A DNA stretch of 64,000 nucleotides, taken from assembly GCA_024138015.1 (NCBI GenBank), contig JAMXBB010000003.1, forward strand, positions 71,970,302 through 72,034,301, read 5' to 3'. The position numbers and the translations under genes are program-made. The stretch comes from Lumnitzera littorea (lineage: Eukaryota > Streptophyta > Magnoliopsida > Myrtales > Combretaceae). Shown in pieces: positions 1 through 10,022 of the stretch (its first letter is position 1; every line of letters starts with the position of its first letter). The notes under the pieces were generated by a model. That model did no database searches. It was not told where the DNA came from and saw only the letters and a list, made by a program, of their open reading frames with translations.

Positions 1-146
1 TAAATAGTAATCGGGAATATCGGTATAAAAAAAAGAATTATCCGTATGATTCTTTATACAATTTCAGATTCAATCTTCAAACAAACTAACTATTTTTCGC
101 TACAAATCAAATAATTTAACTAAATTAACTAATTTAACTTAAGGAC

Positions 147-320
147 CTACTTAATTGAATTTGAATTCAAAGGAAAAAAAGTGTGAAGTTTAAGTAACTC
201 ACTCAGAATACCCTTTAAAGGATTACGTGGTACAATTGGATCGAATAAGCCCTTATGGAATAAATATTCAGCTGCTTGTGAACCTTTTGGTACTGTCTTA
301 TTCATGTTATACTTTTTCCT
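147..320 (-). pseudogene. accD: accD C-terminal fragment (plastid acetyl-CoA carboxylase beta subunit)
   Basis: On the minus strand the reading NKTVPKGSQAAEYLFHKG then LFDPIVPRNPLKG is the conserved C-terminal end of plastid AccD, the carboxyltransferase beta subunit of the prokaryotic-type acetyl-CoA carboxylase that makes malonyl-CoA for fatty acid synthesis. The frame continues SELLKLHTFFPLN and ends at a stop at 147-149. Only about 50 residues remain of a protein usually near 500, so this is a fragment with no catalytic domain. Upstream of about 320 (minus-strand sense) recognisable AccD sequence stops and the sequence passes within about 30 bases into ycf1 in the opposite orientation, a junction not expected in a plastome. 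It is inactive as it stands. Confidence 0.85.
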
Positions 321-344
321 AAATAAATAAGATTCATGGTATAT

Positions 345-1278
345 TATTTGATAGAAACTGATAGAAAAATTTTTCGAAATGTCTCACAAGAAAGAAAAAA
401 ATGGGTCACCAAAAACATTCTATTTTTAAAAGAAATAATAGAAAAAACTTAAAAAAACACTCAATTATATTATTTGGATTAAGAGAAATATCGGAATTAA
501 GTGAAATTAAAAAAGAAAAAGATTCGACAATCAATAATAGGATGATTCAAGAATCGCCCATTCCAATTTGATTTATGGATTTGACAGATTATTCATTGAT
601 AGAAAAAAAAAATGAGGGATCTATCTAATAGAACAAAAACAATGAGAAATCAAATAGAAAAAATTACAAAAGATAAGAAGAAGAATTTTTTAATTCTGGA
701 AAGAAATATTAGTTGGAATAAAATAAGTTCTCTCACTAAACTAATAACATCAATAAAAAGCAATTGGTAGAAATTAAAAAGACAAAATATTCGATTAATC
801 CGTAAATAATATTATATTCTAATATTTTTAATTGAAAGGATATATATAGATATTGTTCTATGTATCATTAATATTCCCAAGATGAATACATAACTTGCTT
901 TTGAATTATCAAGAAAACTCATTGATAAATATATTTATAACAATGAAATAAATAAAGAAACAATTGATAAAATAAATAAAAATACAATTCGTTTTATTTT
1001 GACTCTAAAAAATTGGTTTTTTGATATTAGTAATACAAATTCAAAGATTTTTTGTGACCTCTCCTCCTTATCCCGAGCATGTCTTTTACAAATTATATCA
1101 AACAAAAGTTATTAAGTTATATCAACTAAGATATGTTCTTAAATATCACGAAACATCTCTTTTTCTGAAGAATGAGATAAAGAATTCTTTTAAAACACAA
1201 GGACTATTTCATTCTGAATTAAAACAAGAATTCGAGAATAGATTAAATGATAAAAAATCTATTGAATTAGAAAATTGA
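345..1278 (+). pseudogene. ycf1: ycf1 (Tic214) C-terminal-region fragment, frameshifted
   Basis: Translated pieces in different frames match the C-terminal part of plastid Ycf1 (Tic214, a component of the inner-envelope protein import machinery): ILFGLREISELSEIKKEKDS then DLTDYSLIEKK near 470-610, RNQIEKITKDKKK near 640-690, RLIRK and IERIYIDIVLCIINIP near 800-870, KIFCDLSSLSRA near 1040-1080 and VFYKLYQTKVIKLYQLR near 1080-1140. At least two frameshifts are visible, one in the A-run near 605-615 and one near 1081 where about two bases are missing between SLSRA and VFYKL. Several stops lie between. The last part (about 1081-1278) is still open for 60-odd codons. Similarity fades after FHSEL near 1215. 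It is a non-functional plastid-derived relic. Confidence 0.9.
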
Positions 1279-1319
1279 AATCATGGAGAAAAAGAATCTA
1301 TAGGCCAAGGGAATCTTGA

Positions 1320-1659
1320 ATGAGATGCACAAAACCAAGGCAATCTTAGATTAGTTCTCTCAAATCAAGTCTATTTTATTTATTTGAAAATGGATATTTT
1401 CATTTTTCTTTTCTATTTTTTCTATTTTTTATTTTTCAATAAAATTTTTTATTTAATTATGTCTCAATAGAAAGTAAATTCTTAAATATAAATAGATAAT
1501 AATTTCGAATTTATAGAAAAAAAATAAAAAATTTTCGAATTTAAAGAATATTCATTTCTTTAAATTTGAAATATTAATATTCTATTAAAAAATTAATATT
1601 CTTTAAATTCAAATTTTAGACTTATTAATTAAATTATATTAAGTAAAGATTGATTAAAT
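1320..1659. other. AT-rich spacer with imperfect hairpins
   Basis: No gene is visible. The segment is very AT-rich and holds a near-perfect inverted repeat: 1534-1548 (TTCGAATTTAAAGAA) and 1556-1570 pair at 14 of 15 positions around a 7-base loop, and further partly complementary AATTTAAAGAATATT-like stretches follow to about 1620. Such palindromic spacers are common between plastid genes, so I take it as plastid intergenic sequence carried along with the flanking fragments. Confidence 0.55.
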
Positions 1660-1741
1660 TAATAAGCCTTTTAATGGCAGTTCCATCTATTACTTTATTG
1701 TGAAAGACTAGATTGACTCGTTCTGTCATAAGTACCTCCAT
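1660..1741 (-). pseudogene. rpoC2: rpoC2 N-terminal fragment (plastid RNA polymerase beta'')
   Basis: Reading the minus strand from the ATG at 1739-1741 gives MEVLMTERVNLVFHNKVI then DGTAIKRLIN, the conserved start of plastid RpoC2, the beta'' subunit of the plastid-encoded RNA polymerase. Only about 27 codons are recognisable before the sequence diverges at about 1660. It lies downstream of the rpoC1 3' end on the same strand, which is the normal plastid rpoC1-rpoC2 order, so this small block came in as one piece. The central part of rpoC2 appears elsewhere in the mosaic in the opposite orientation (2329-3180). Confidence 0.85.
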
Positions 1742-1905
1742 TTTCTGCTGAGTGGAATTTGTCAATGAGTTGAGTCAATGATTAGAAAACTTCCTTTTCT
1801 CAATTTTAATTCACATAGAAATCCAGGAACTATGGTTCTGATTAAATTGTAGAGACCAGACTTTACACCGGTGTCATAGAACTACTTAACTTAGATACCA
1901 TATGG

Positions 1906-2296
1906 TTAGGTACCATATGAGTAGGCTCGACAAAACCTTTGTATAGCTTCTTTGATTTCTTGAAAAAGAGAAATATAATCGACAGTTGTTCGAATGTATA
2001 TATAAAGAATTTCTTTTTTTACACTTCTTACTATTAGATAGTGCCCATAAATCTCATGATAGGTACCCATAGATTCAAAGTGAACCTTGATAGGGACTTC
2101 TCTTGAAGCAATAACGCGTTGATTGAGTCACCACTAGAGCCATAAAGGACTATCTAAATTGATTCTTTTCTATCGATAAGCCTCAATTACATTGTAGGAA
2201 TTACAAAAAAAAGGTTCTTTTTTTTTCCTATACTTATAGTTATTGTCATAAATTCTTTCATTTTGATAGTTTATGCGATTTTGACTGCTTACATGA
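1906..2296 (-). pseudogene. rpoC1: rpoC1 C-terminal fragment (plastid RNA polymerase beta')
   Basis: The minus strand encodes the C-terminal end of plastid RpoC1 (beta' subunit of the plastid RNA polymerase): NYQNERIYDNNYK and KEPFFCNSYNV near 2260-2190, KRINLDSPLWL then NQRVIASREVPIKVHFES, then GTYHEIYGHYLIVRSVKK and EAIQRFCRAYSYGT, ending at a stop at 1906-1908. Three in-frame stops (TAG, TAG, TGA) sit where intact proteins have Gln or Arg; at least the Gln and one Arg site fit single C-to-T changes. The rest of the protein, including the metal-binding NADFDGD region, is missing. The piece joins rpoC2 central sequence of opposite strand at about 2297-2328. Non-functional. Confidence 0.9.
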
Positions 2297-2328
2297 AGTT
2301 TATTCTTGAAAAGACATTATCAATTACG

Positions 2329-3180
2329 GAATCAAAAAACTTGAAAAATTGGATCTATGTTCAATGGATCACACCTACTAAAAAAAAGTATTTTGTGTTA
2401 GTTTGACCTTTAGTGACATATGCTATGTCGGATAGTATAAATTTAGCAACACTCTTCCCCCCAGATTTGTTCTAAGAAACGGATAATATGCAACTTCGAG
2501 TTATCATTTATATTGTATATGGAAATGGCAAACTGATTCGGGGAATTTATGACACAAGTTTTCGATTAGTGCGGACTTGTTTAATTTTGAATTGGGACCA
2601 AGACAAAAAAAGTTCTTATATCAAAGAGGCCCACGCTTCCTTTATTGAAGTAAGTACAAATGGCCTGATTCGAGATTTTCTCATAATCGACTTAGTAAAT
2701 TCCCATATTTTGTACCTCAGAAAAAGAAATGATCCGTCATCCTCAGGATTGAGCTTTGATAATATGTCGGATCACACCAATATCAATCCCTTTTATTCCT
2801 TTCATTCCAAGACAAAGATTCAAAAATCACTTAGCCAAAATCAAGGAACTATTCGCACGTTGTTAAATTCCAATAAGGAATGTCCCTCTTTGAGAATTTT
2901 GTCATCATCTAATTGTTTTCAAATGGGTCCATTCAACGATGTCAAATATCACAGTGTGATAAAAGAATCGATTAAAAAAAATCCGATAATTAAAATTAAG
3001 AATTTGATTGGCCCTTTAGGAAAAGACCTTCCAATTTTGAGTTTTTCTTCATTTTACTATTTAATAACTCATAATCCAATTTTGATAACTAAATATTTGC
3101 AACTTCAAAATTTAAAACAGACTTTTCAAATAATTAAATATTATTTAATAGATGAAAATGGGGTAACTCTCATCAACTAG
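2329..3180 (+). pseudogene. rpoC2: rpoC2 central fragment, 230-codon stretch still open
   Basis: From 2329 the frame reads ESKNLKNWIYVQWITPTKKK, then a TGA where Arg is expected, then LATLFPPD, a TAA where Gln is expected, and then an uninterrupted stretch (2488-3180): NMQLRVIIYIVYGNGKLIRG, RTCLILNWDQDKKSS, NGLIRDFLIIDLVNS, NINPFYSFHSKTKIQKSLSQ, GTIRTLLNSNKECPSLRIL and FNDVKYHSVIKESIKKNP. This is the long, poorly structured central region of plastid RpoC2, not a catalytic part. Similarity ends at YYLIDENG near 3155. The open stretch probably reflects sparse mutation in a region rich in AAA and TTT codons, not selection, because both ends are cut and nearby stops fit C-to-T changes. Confidence 0.9.
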
Positions 3181-3259
3181 CACTATTCTGTTCTGATGTA
3201 ACTAGAAATTTGTATCTATCTATAAGCAAGAAAATTTTTTTTTTGAAATAAACCCATAA

Positions 3260-4219
3260 TTCTTTATGATCTTATTCCACTTTGCTAAATTTGAGTAGTT
3301 AAATCCTAGAGTTCCCTATTACTTAAGTCTAAACTTAGACTTATAATTATGATAGATATTGATAAGTTAAGGACTAGTTATTTGTATTTCTAAGCTTAAT
3401 TCGAGAGGATAGTTATCTATTTTTGTTTTTCCAAAATTTCTTTAGATTAGATGAACAAATGAGATTTGCCAGTTGAAAGTTTCTTTAAGAATCAAGATGA
3501 TTGGAGGCTAAAGAAAAAATTGAATAAAATAAAATACAAGTTAGCAAGGATCGACCTTGATCCATCAAAAGAGCAAGGTTCTTTCTTGTTGCCAACTTAA
3601 GAAAATTGGTTAAGATTAGTAAGGATTAGCCTTAGTTCGTTAGAAGAGCAAGTTTCCTTCTCATTGCCAATATGAGAATTAAGATGGTATGGATAGGTCT
3701 TGATTTGTTAGAAGAGAAAATTCTTTCCTATTATCAATAAAATCATGCTTAATTAAGAGGATTGAATTAGATTGAAAAAGCCTTCCAATTAAAAACATAA
3801 ACTAAGGAGACAATCAAAGGATGAGTTGATGTAACATGCATCCAGTTTGAGTTTTTGTAACAAAAAAAATACGGGGAAGATTTCTCTCCTCATGCGTTAG
3901 AGAAGTGAAATTCTTATAACTTTTTCTTAATTTGTTAATATTTGTTTTGATCTCTTGTTGAGTTTTTATTTAAGTGATACGACTAACTTTGGATTATTTG
4001 GATTGATTGTTGGAATTTAGTAGTTCTTTAATGTTAATGTCTAAGTGTTCTAAGGGCATCACTAATGAAAAAAGAAAGAGTGATTTGAAGAAAATTGTGA
4101 AGCCTTTTGAATTGAGGATGTATGTTTATAAGCTATAAGAGAAATTGTTAAACTTGTCTTAATTTTTTTTTTTGATTGTTTTGTTTAATGACAAGCAAAA
4201 GCTTAAGTGTGAAGGAATT
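3260..4219 (+). repeat. Athila-type element, 3' non-coding internal region and polypurine tract
   Basis: This segment is a diverged direct repeat of 54360-55327: both contain CTAAATTTGAGTAGTTAAAT, AGAGGATAGTTATCTAT, a series of short TAAGGATTRRC / AGAGCAAG units, TAATGTAACATGCAT and ACAAGYAAAAGCTTAAGT. Each ends in a purine-rich tract (here GTGAAGGAATT, 4209-4219) directly followed by an LTR start. It is the 3' untranslated internal part of an Athila-type Ty3/Gypsy element. The coding part is absent; the plastid mosaic sits where it would be. No ORF of interest. Confidence 0.65.
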
Positions 4220-6388
4220 TGATAACACTTATTTTGCATATATATATATATATATATATTAGGGTAGTTTTATGATTTATCTATTATTTATGTTAATTGC
4301 TGACGATTTGGAGCTTAATTAGTTTTTTTTTTTCTCCATCAAGCTTAATTAGTTATTATTAAATTTGTAGGTGATATGAGGCAAGCATACTTATCAAATT
4401 CTAGTATAGCGGATATAAGTTTGAGTTGATCTCTTAAAGACCCCGAGCACTAATATTAACTTTAGATCTATTATTTAATTGGAAATTCAATTTCAAGAAC
4501 TTAAAGATTTAAACTAAAATTACAATAATTAATAATTTTAACAACTAATCAAGAAACAAAATAATAAAGCAGTTAATAGAAGATTTAATTCAAGACTCGA
4601 TGAAGTAATTAGATCTTGCTTTCCCTAGACCTACACATGTGACTTTCACTAAAAATAATCTAATTAAATTGTTAATTTTCTTGATCGGGAGAATTATTTA
4701 TTAAAGCTAGTAGCTTTTTTAAGCCTATTAACCTTAATCTTTAGATTATCAATTAGAATATCTTTTTAATAGCATAACCTAAGATTGCATTAATGCATAG
4801 AGAATTCTCTTAAAAATAATGTCAAAGATCCAGAAGAATTTTGCAATTTATCTTTAACATTACAAAAACCCTCGTCAATTATGCCTAAATCTAATCATAT
4901 AAGAAATCTCTCGATCTTGTTGTACAAAATAAGATTTTTAGATTAATACTTGCAAATATATCAATCTAAATAATTAAGCATGCATAATCAATTCAAGAAA
5001 ACTAATGAATTTCATTAGGTCTAATAAAAAACGAATGTCACATGGTAGATATAGGTTCCACAAGACCTAGATACAAAAGATCTTCTCTTTACTCATGATA
5101 AAAGAACAATCTTTGACAAAAACTAAAAGAAAAGTAGAAGAAAGATCCACGGATGTAATGAGAAGAATTTTGAATCTTGAGTTCTTAAAGCTTTAAGTTT
5201 TCTTGAGTGTTTTGCTCTTGAAGTTCTCTCAAAAGACATGAAAAAGCTCTCACACAAAACCTTAATGAAGCCTTAAATAGGAGGGATGAAATAAAGGATC
5301 TACAGTGAACGATATGATCGGGTGACATGAACGTATCACTTGGTCGTGTCATTTTGATATGCTCTATTAAATCTTTTCCGAATCTTTTTTCGTATCTTCA
5401 TAATGCTTGGGAATGACACAACCTAGGAAACAACCATGTCTTTTGGATCATATCCTCCATTGACCTCTCATTTTTGTGCTTTAAATTCCCCTAGAAACAA
5501 CACACTTGTGTCGTTTAGTCATTTTTTATCTTCAAAACTTTGTAACTTCGTTGTTTTAGCTCTAAATTGAGTCAAACTTGTTTCTATTTTCTTGAGTTCT
5601 TTTGTAGGTCGTTCTAAAACCTAGAAAACAAGATTTTACTCAATTAAGTATCATTTTCTCAAAATTCAAGAGAAAATCATAAAAAATCACTATATAAAAT
5701 ATAGACAATTAAGACCTCATCACTAGGTATTTTAAAGCTTTCGATAAGTTCTTGGATAATTTTATGGAGCTCAAAGCTTTAACAAGGAAGTACATTCATT
5801 GAGCTACTCAATTGAGTGAAGTCCATGCAAGAAAATGTGTCTAAAGAAGAACATGTATAAGGCTATGGCTGTATACCATGGTCATGTTTCTCTCATCCAA
5901 GAATTTCATTGAAAAATAAAAGTTGCACGTGAAGGGGAAGAACAAGCCTAGAATTAGGTCATAATTTAGAGCGTATACATGCCATGAGTTGAAATCTTTT
6001 ATTTTTGGAAGGCTTCTTTTATAATCTTAGGCCCAAGTCTTATATATAGGGTCTTAGGCTCAATGTTAAAGGAGAGCCCCTTGAGGAAAATTTATATAAG
6101 TTATGTATAGGGGTTTCTCATGTCTCAAAATTTATTTTCCTTTAATTTCATGTCATAATTTAGTTTTCTTAATGAGTTTTTTTATTGAACCCTAATTCCA
6201 ATGTGACAAATGCTTTTATTTTGAATCTATGATATTGCATTTTATGATCTAATTGTATTATCTTTAGTTCAATATAGCCAGCTAGGGAGTTATTGTATGA
6301 TTCTACTATGGAATTCGTGAGATATAGTGGTGAGATGGACTGATGCAATTAGAAGTAATTAAGTAGACTAAGGGATTAACCATTTGAT
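4220..6388 (+). mobile_element. Athila-type LTR, split by a solo LTR and cut at its 3' end
   Basis: The LTR begins TGATAACACTT right after the polypurine tract and resumes after the insertion at 4372-5722. Parts at 5990-6130 and 6220-6388 align by eye with 55720-55900 and 55930-56110 of the other Athila LTR; both contain GAGAGCCCCTTGAG and GGGGYTTCTC. The expected LTR end near GGTATATG...CATCA is missing because sequence of family R starts at 6389. An AT microsatellite lies at about 4239-4259. This is an old, non-functional LTR. Confidence 0.6.
4372..5722 (-). mobile_element. Solo LTR, Athila/Tat-like, minus strand
   Basis: A 1351-bp unit with TG...CA ends in minus-strand sense (TGATGAGGTC ... 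CTCATATCA). Its start resembles the LTR start at 29297 (TGATGAGTGT), and its end region resembles other Athila LTR ends: ATACTCGGACT at about 56674 versus TAGTGCTCGGGG here, followed by CTTG before the terminal CA. Flanks are GTAGG (4367-4371) and CTAGG (5723-5727), a target duplication with one mismatch. It interrupts the Athila LTR at 4220-6388. No internal sequence remains, so it is a product of LTR-LTR recombination. Confidence 0.7.
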
Positions 6389-7064
6389 TTCTATTATGTC
6401 CTAAAGAGGTAAAGTCACAATAGTCTCACTTATGAACCATCCTAAGGGAGAAGTTAACTTTATAGCTACTATCATAGACCTAGTTTTCATTAAGTATACT
6501 TGACGCAATTGCTTTAAAGCATCAAATTTGGTACCTATCAAATGTAAATATGTGGTGTAGATTATCGAAATAACTATTAAAAATGAATTTATAGCTAAAA
6601 CTTTCAAAGAGAATTGAGTTTTACATACGATACATGGCAAAATGCTTCAAAATCAACAGGTATTTACAAGATTATGATTGCATAAAAAGATAATATGTCC
6701 AAGAAGAGAATTTTTAAAAGTTTATAGGTTTACGATACTCGATATACACATTAGTAGTAGAAAACTAAAGGGCTACCTGAGGAGACCTATGTAGTTATCT
6801 TAAAAGTTAATAAAATTGATAAACAAAATAAGAGTTTAGCTAATTCTTCTTGATTTGCACTCCTCAACCTTGGTTTCTAGTCTTTTGGAATTGGGTGGTG
6901 TGCTTGTAAGTTTATTCAAAACTTACAAAACAAATTATGGGTAAATGAGAGATAACTTACTTAGTAAGTAGGATAGAGACAATAGTATGGATTTAGCATG
7001 AAACAATCAAGGTTTTTAGCAAAGTTAGATGTAATACATATATAAGCAAATGCCATTATACGAC

Positions 7065-9894
7065 TGTAGATACCCTATTTTTACCTCTTTATTTTTCTTT
7101 TATTTTTTGGCTAGGTTTATAGAAAAATAAAAAAAAAATTAAAAAATTGAAAAAAATGTCAAAAGTATCTAAGTCAGGTTAATGTGTCATTTAAGAATAT
7201 ACAATTTGATTTTTTTCCTTAATATATATTTGAAATTTGATAAATTTCGAGTCCTTAAAAATATATAGTTTAATTAGAAATAAATCTTTTTGATAGAAGT
7301 CCAGCAAAGTATTTTTGGAGTCATGATGTGTATTTAGTTAAAATTAGCCAAAACTTCAAATGGGGTTTTTACTAAATTTAAATTTATTTATTTTTAACTA
7401 GATGAATTAAATTAGGACTTGAAATTTATCAAAACAAAATTGAGGTGAAAAATTCCTTTTACATATATATTTTTGATTATTTGATTGCCTTGGAGAGTTT
7501 TAATTAATCCATGGAGCAAGTGGATCAAAATAGCTTTTACGTTTAGAGGCCCAAAATAGGTTTAACCTAATATTAAAGGATGAAATTTTCTTTGGCTTGA
7601 AAATGGATTAAGAAATTAATGATGGCATGTTGGTCAAGGACATGGATGTTTAATGTGATGGTCAGGGGTTCGATCCTTATAACGTGTGTTGTAGGTGCAT
7701 TTTGATTTTTTTTTTCCCTTAATAGTCACATGCTAAGTATGTAACATCTTCTTCCTAAGTAGCAACTAGGTGTGAGAAAGAACAAGAGAGAGAGAGCTCA
7801 ATTCGATTTTCTTTTATCAAAATTTGATTCATTTCTAACAAATCTTTATAAGATTTTAATGCAAATTTATTCATTATTCAACACAAGATGCATTATATCT
7901 GAAAAGATTTGCATTAAAAAATAAAATCAAATAAAATAAAATGGACAAACTTAAGGTTCCTCTCTCTAAAAAATTGTACAATTAGATTTAGCCATATCTA
8001 GTAGAGAAAATAAAAATTCGAGTGTGTTTATGTATATAGCTAAACATAGAAAATATGAATATACAACCCAAATTTGACAAAGTTACAAACCCACATTATT
8101 GCAATCTTTCCCTCCATCGTCACTTTACCTGACCCCTACCCTTTCTTTCTAACTCGTGCCCCTTCTATAGCTGTATTTGATGCAACCAACTACTATACAA
8201 TAACCCCTATCCTTCAAGCTTCAAAACCTGACCATCCCCATATATGGTTATGACCTCTAGCGTAACCACCATCAAACCCCAAACCCATGTGTAGCCTCCC
8301 CCCTTCAAACCATAGCCAAACAACTCTCCTTAACCAAAACTACCATTACCAACAAGGTCCTCATAACCAAAACCCCCTAAAACCACTTTTGTCTTGCATT
8401 AAACCAACCATTGTCACAACACATGAACACTAATGCCACCTACCAAGTTCCCAAATCACCAAAACAACTACGTCACATGAAAACACCTTCACCAATCTAA
8501 GTTTTGATAATTAAAATCACATGAAGCTTGGATTTCCCACTTAATTGAGTGATAGGAAATAGTTTAAGGAAGTTGATTTGATCATTACTATTGAAGAAAG
8601 ATTAAGATCTAAAGTGCAACTCATAGAAAGAGAGTGGGTTTGATTCTTTTTATTTTGCCTTTTTTTTTTCTTATTTTTATTTTGTTAGTTTAGTAATTTT
8701 TAGTTTTTTATATATAATTTTAGTCTATAAATATCAAAACTAACTTTATTTTTCTTTTATGTAGGTTTTTAATTTTAATTGCCTAAGTTCTCTTCTTTTT
8801 TTTTTATTATTTAATTCTTATGTGTACATTATTGACATTTACATGATGGAATAAATTTATATGATTAGCTTATTATTGCATGTTTACTAACACAAAATTT
8901 TTTTGTAGGTTTTATTATTTATCAAATTAGTGTTATATAGTTAACCATTTAATAAAATTGCATCTTTCTCATATTTGTGTTAAATTTGCTCCTTTTCATA
9001 AATTTGCACTTTTTTATGAAACCCACATCTTTTGATTTTAAATTTTGCATTTTTGTTAAGATTGAATTTTTCATAAAATTTGCATTCTTTTTAGCATAAT
9101 TAAATAAAAATTGCATGTTTGTCATTAAATTTGCATTTTTTTTAGAATTAGGCATTTTAGGGGTTTTAAGGAATTTTTTTTATCACTTAGTTGGTTTTTC
9201 ATAAAATAAAAATTTAATTGTGTTCTTTCCCAAAAATCATATATTTTTTAATGTTTTTCAAAATCAAAAAAATAAAAATTAGGGTATTCCTACCATTTTT
9301 CTTAAGTAAAAATAATTGGATAGAGACATAAACCTAGTCACTTTAAAAAAAAAAATGCACTAAAATTTTCTAAAGAAAATTAGAAGTACGTTAATTTGTT
9401 CCTGACTAGCGAATATGTAGTTACTTTTAAGGCAACTATAATAATAAAACAAACTTTTTGTGTTGTTTTTATAAAATTCTTAATAAAAAAATCATAAAAA
9501 TCATTTTCATGTATTTTTCGCATTTTTTATTTTTCACATTTTTAGAAAAAAAATAAAGGCCCATTAATTAGTCTTTTCAAATTTTTATGTAGTGGGTATT
9601 GTCTTAATAAGTTACCCATCAAATTCAGTTTTCTAGGTAAATCTATCTAAAAGATATTTTTTTAGAAAATTTGTGAACTAGAGGCTAAATTAAGGTTTTT
9701 TCCACTCGAAAACCACAGTTTCCCTTTTTTTAATTACTTTTACTGGTTGGCGACTTCAAAATTATTTTTAAAAATATTTTTTCAACATTTTTTAAAGAAA
9801 AATGCCTTCTCTTAATTTTATATCGAGTAATTTATATTAAGTGGGTTGGGCTTCATATAAATTAAATTAAGGAAAATTAAAATCAGGCTTAACA
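7065..9894 (+). mobile_element. LTR-like insertion starting TGTAGATACCC (Ogre/Tat-like solo LTR)
   Basis: The insertion runs from TGTAGATACCC to AGGCTTAACA. Sister copies of the host repeat (near 42993, GAATGACGTTGTC, and 50121, GCATGACATTATC) are uninterrupted here and define the empty site; the flanks ACGAC and GTGAT both look like decayed ATGAC duplications. Near 9700 the motifs CACTCGAAAACC and GGTTGGCGACTTC recall Ogre/Tat LTR and leader regions. There is no protein-coding signal; the middle contains pyrimidine-rich stretches (8100-8500) and a run of degenerate TTTGCATTTTT units (8950-9150). I call it a solo LTR or a shortened LTR plus leader. Confidence 0.55.
8950..9150 (-). repeat. Degenerate short tandem units with TTTGCA
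   Basis: On the plus strand AATTTGCATTTTT-like or AAATTGCAT-like units recur with irregular spacing (8957, 8989, 9003, 9045, 9079, 9111, 9130). The minus strand gives a low-complexity reading rich in Lys, Asn and Met, which is a consequence of the repeat and not a gene. Confidence 0.5.
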
Positions 9895-10022
9895 GTGATG
9901 TTGTCCGATCTATCATATGATTAGAGAAATTGTGCTTGCTTTAATTTGAGGTGAGGAGTTTGATGTTACATACTCACAAATTGAAGCCAAACCAAGGCTT
10001 GTGCATTGGAGAATACCCCCTA

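Larger units (their letters stand above)
1..3180. other. Nuclear plastid DNA mosaic (NUPT)
   Basis: This stretch is built from pieces of plastid genome: accD 3' end (minus), ycf1 3' region (plus), rpoC2 5' end then rpoC1 3' end (minus), and rpoC2 central region (plus). In ordinary angiosperm plastomes accD and rpoC lie in the large single-copy region and ycf1 at the small single-copy/inverted repeat border, so the order here is non-collinear. All gene pieces carry frameshifts, stops or truncations, and the block is followed directly by retrotransposon sequence. I infer several plastid fragments joined and inserted into a nuclear chromosome. Bases 1-146 and the gaps between the named pieces look like plastid-style AT-rich spacer. 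A rearranged plastome is the alternative, but the nested LTR elements next to it argue against that. Confidence 0.85.

Noticed and set aside
2488..3180. A functional rpoC2-like gene
   Set aside because: It lacks both ends of the protein, has stops just upstream in the same frame (TGA and TAA before 2488), and is joined to opposite-strand rpoC1 sequence.
1..3180. The whole window being plastid or mitochondrial DNA
   Set aside because: LTR retrotransposons with target duplications and nested structure fill the rest; plastomes lack them, and plant mitochondria carry only fragments.
8950..9150. Asn/Lys/Met-rich small protein
   Set aside because: Produced by degenerate TTTGCATTTTT units; low complexity.
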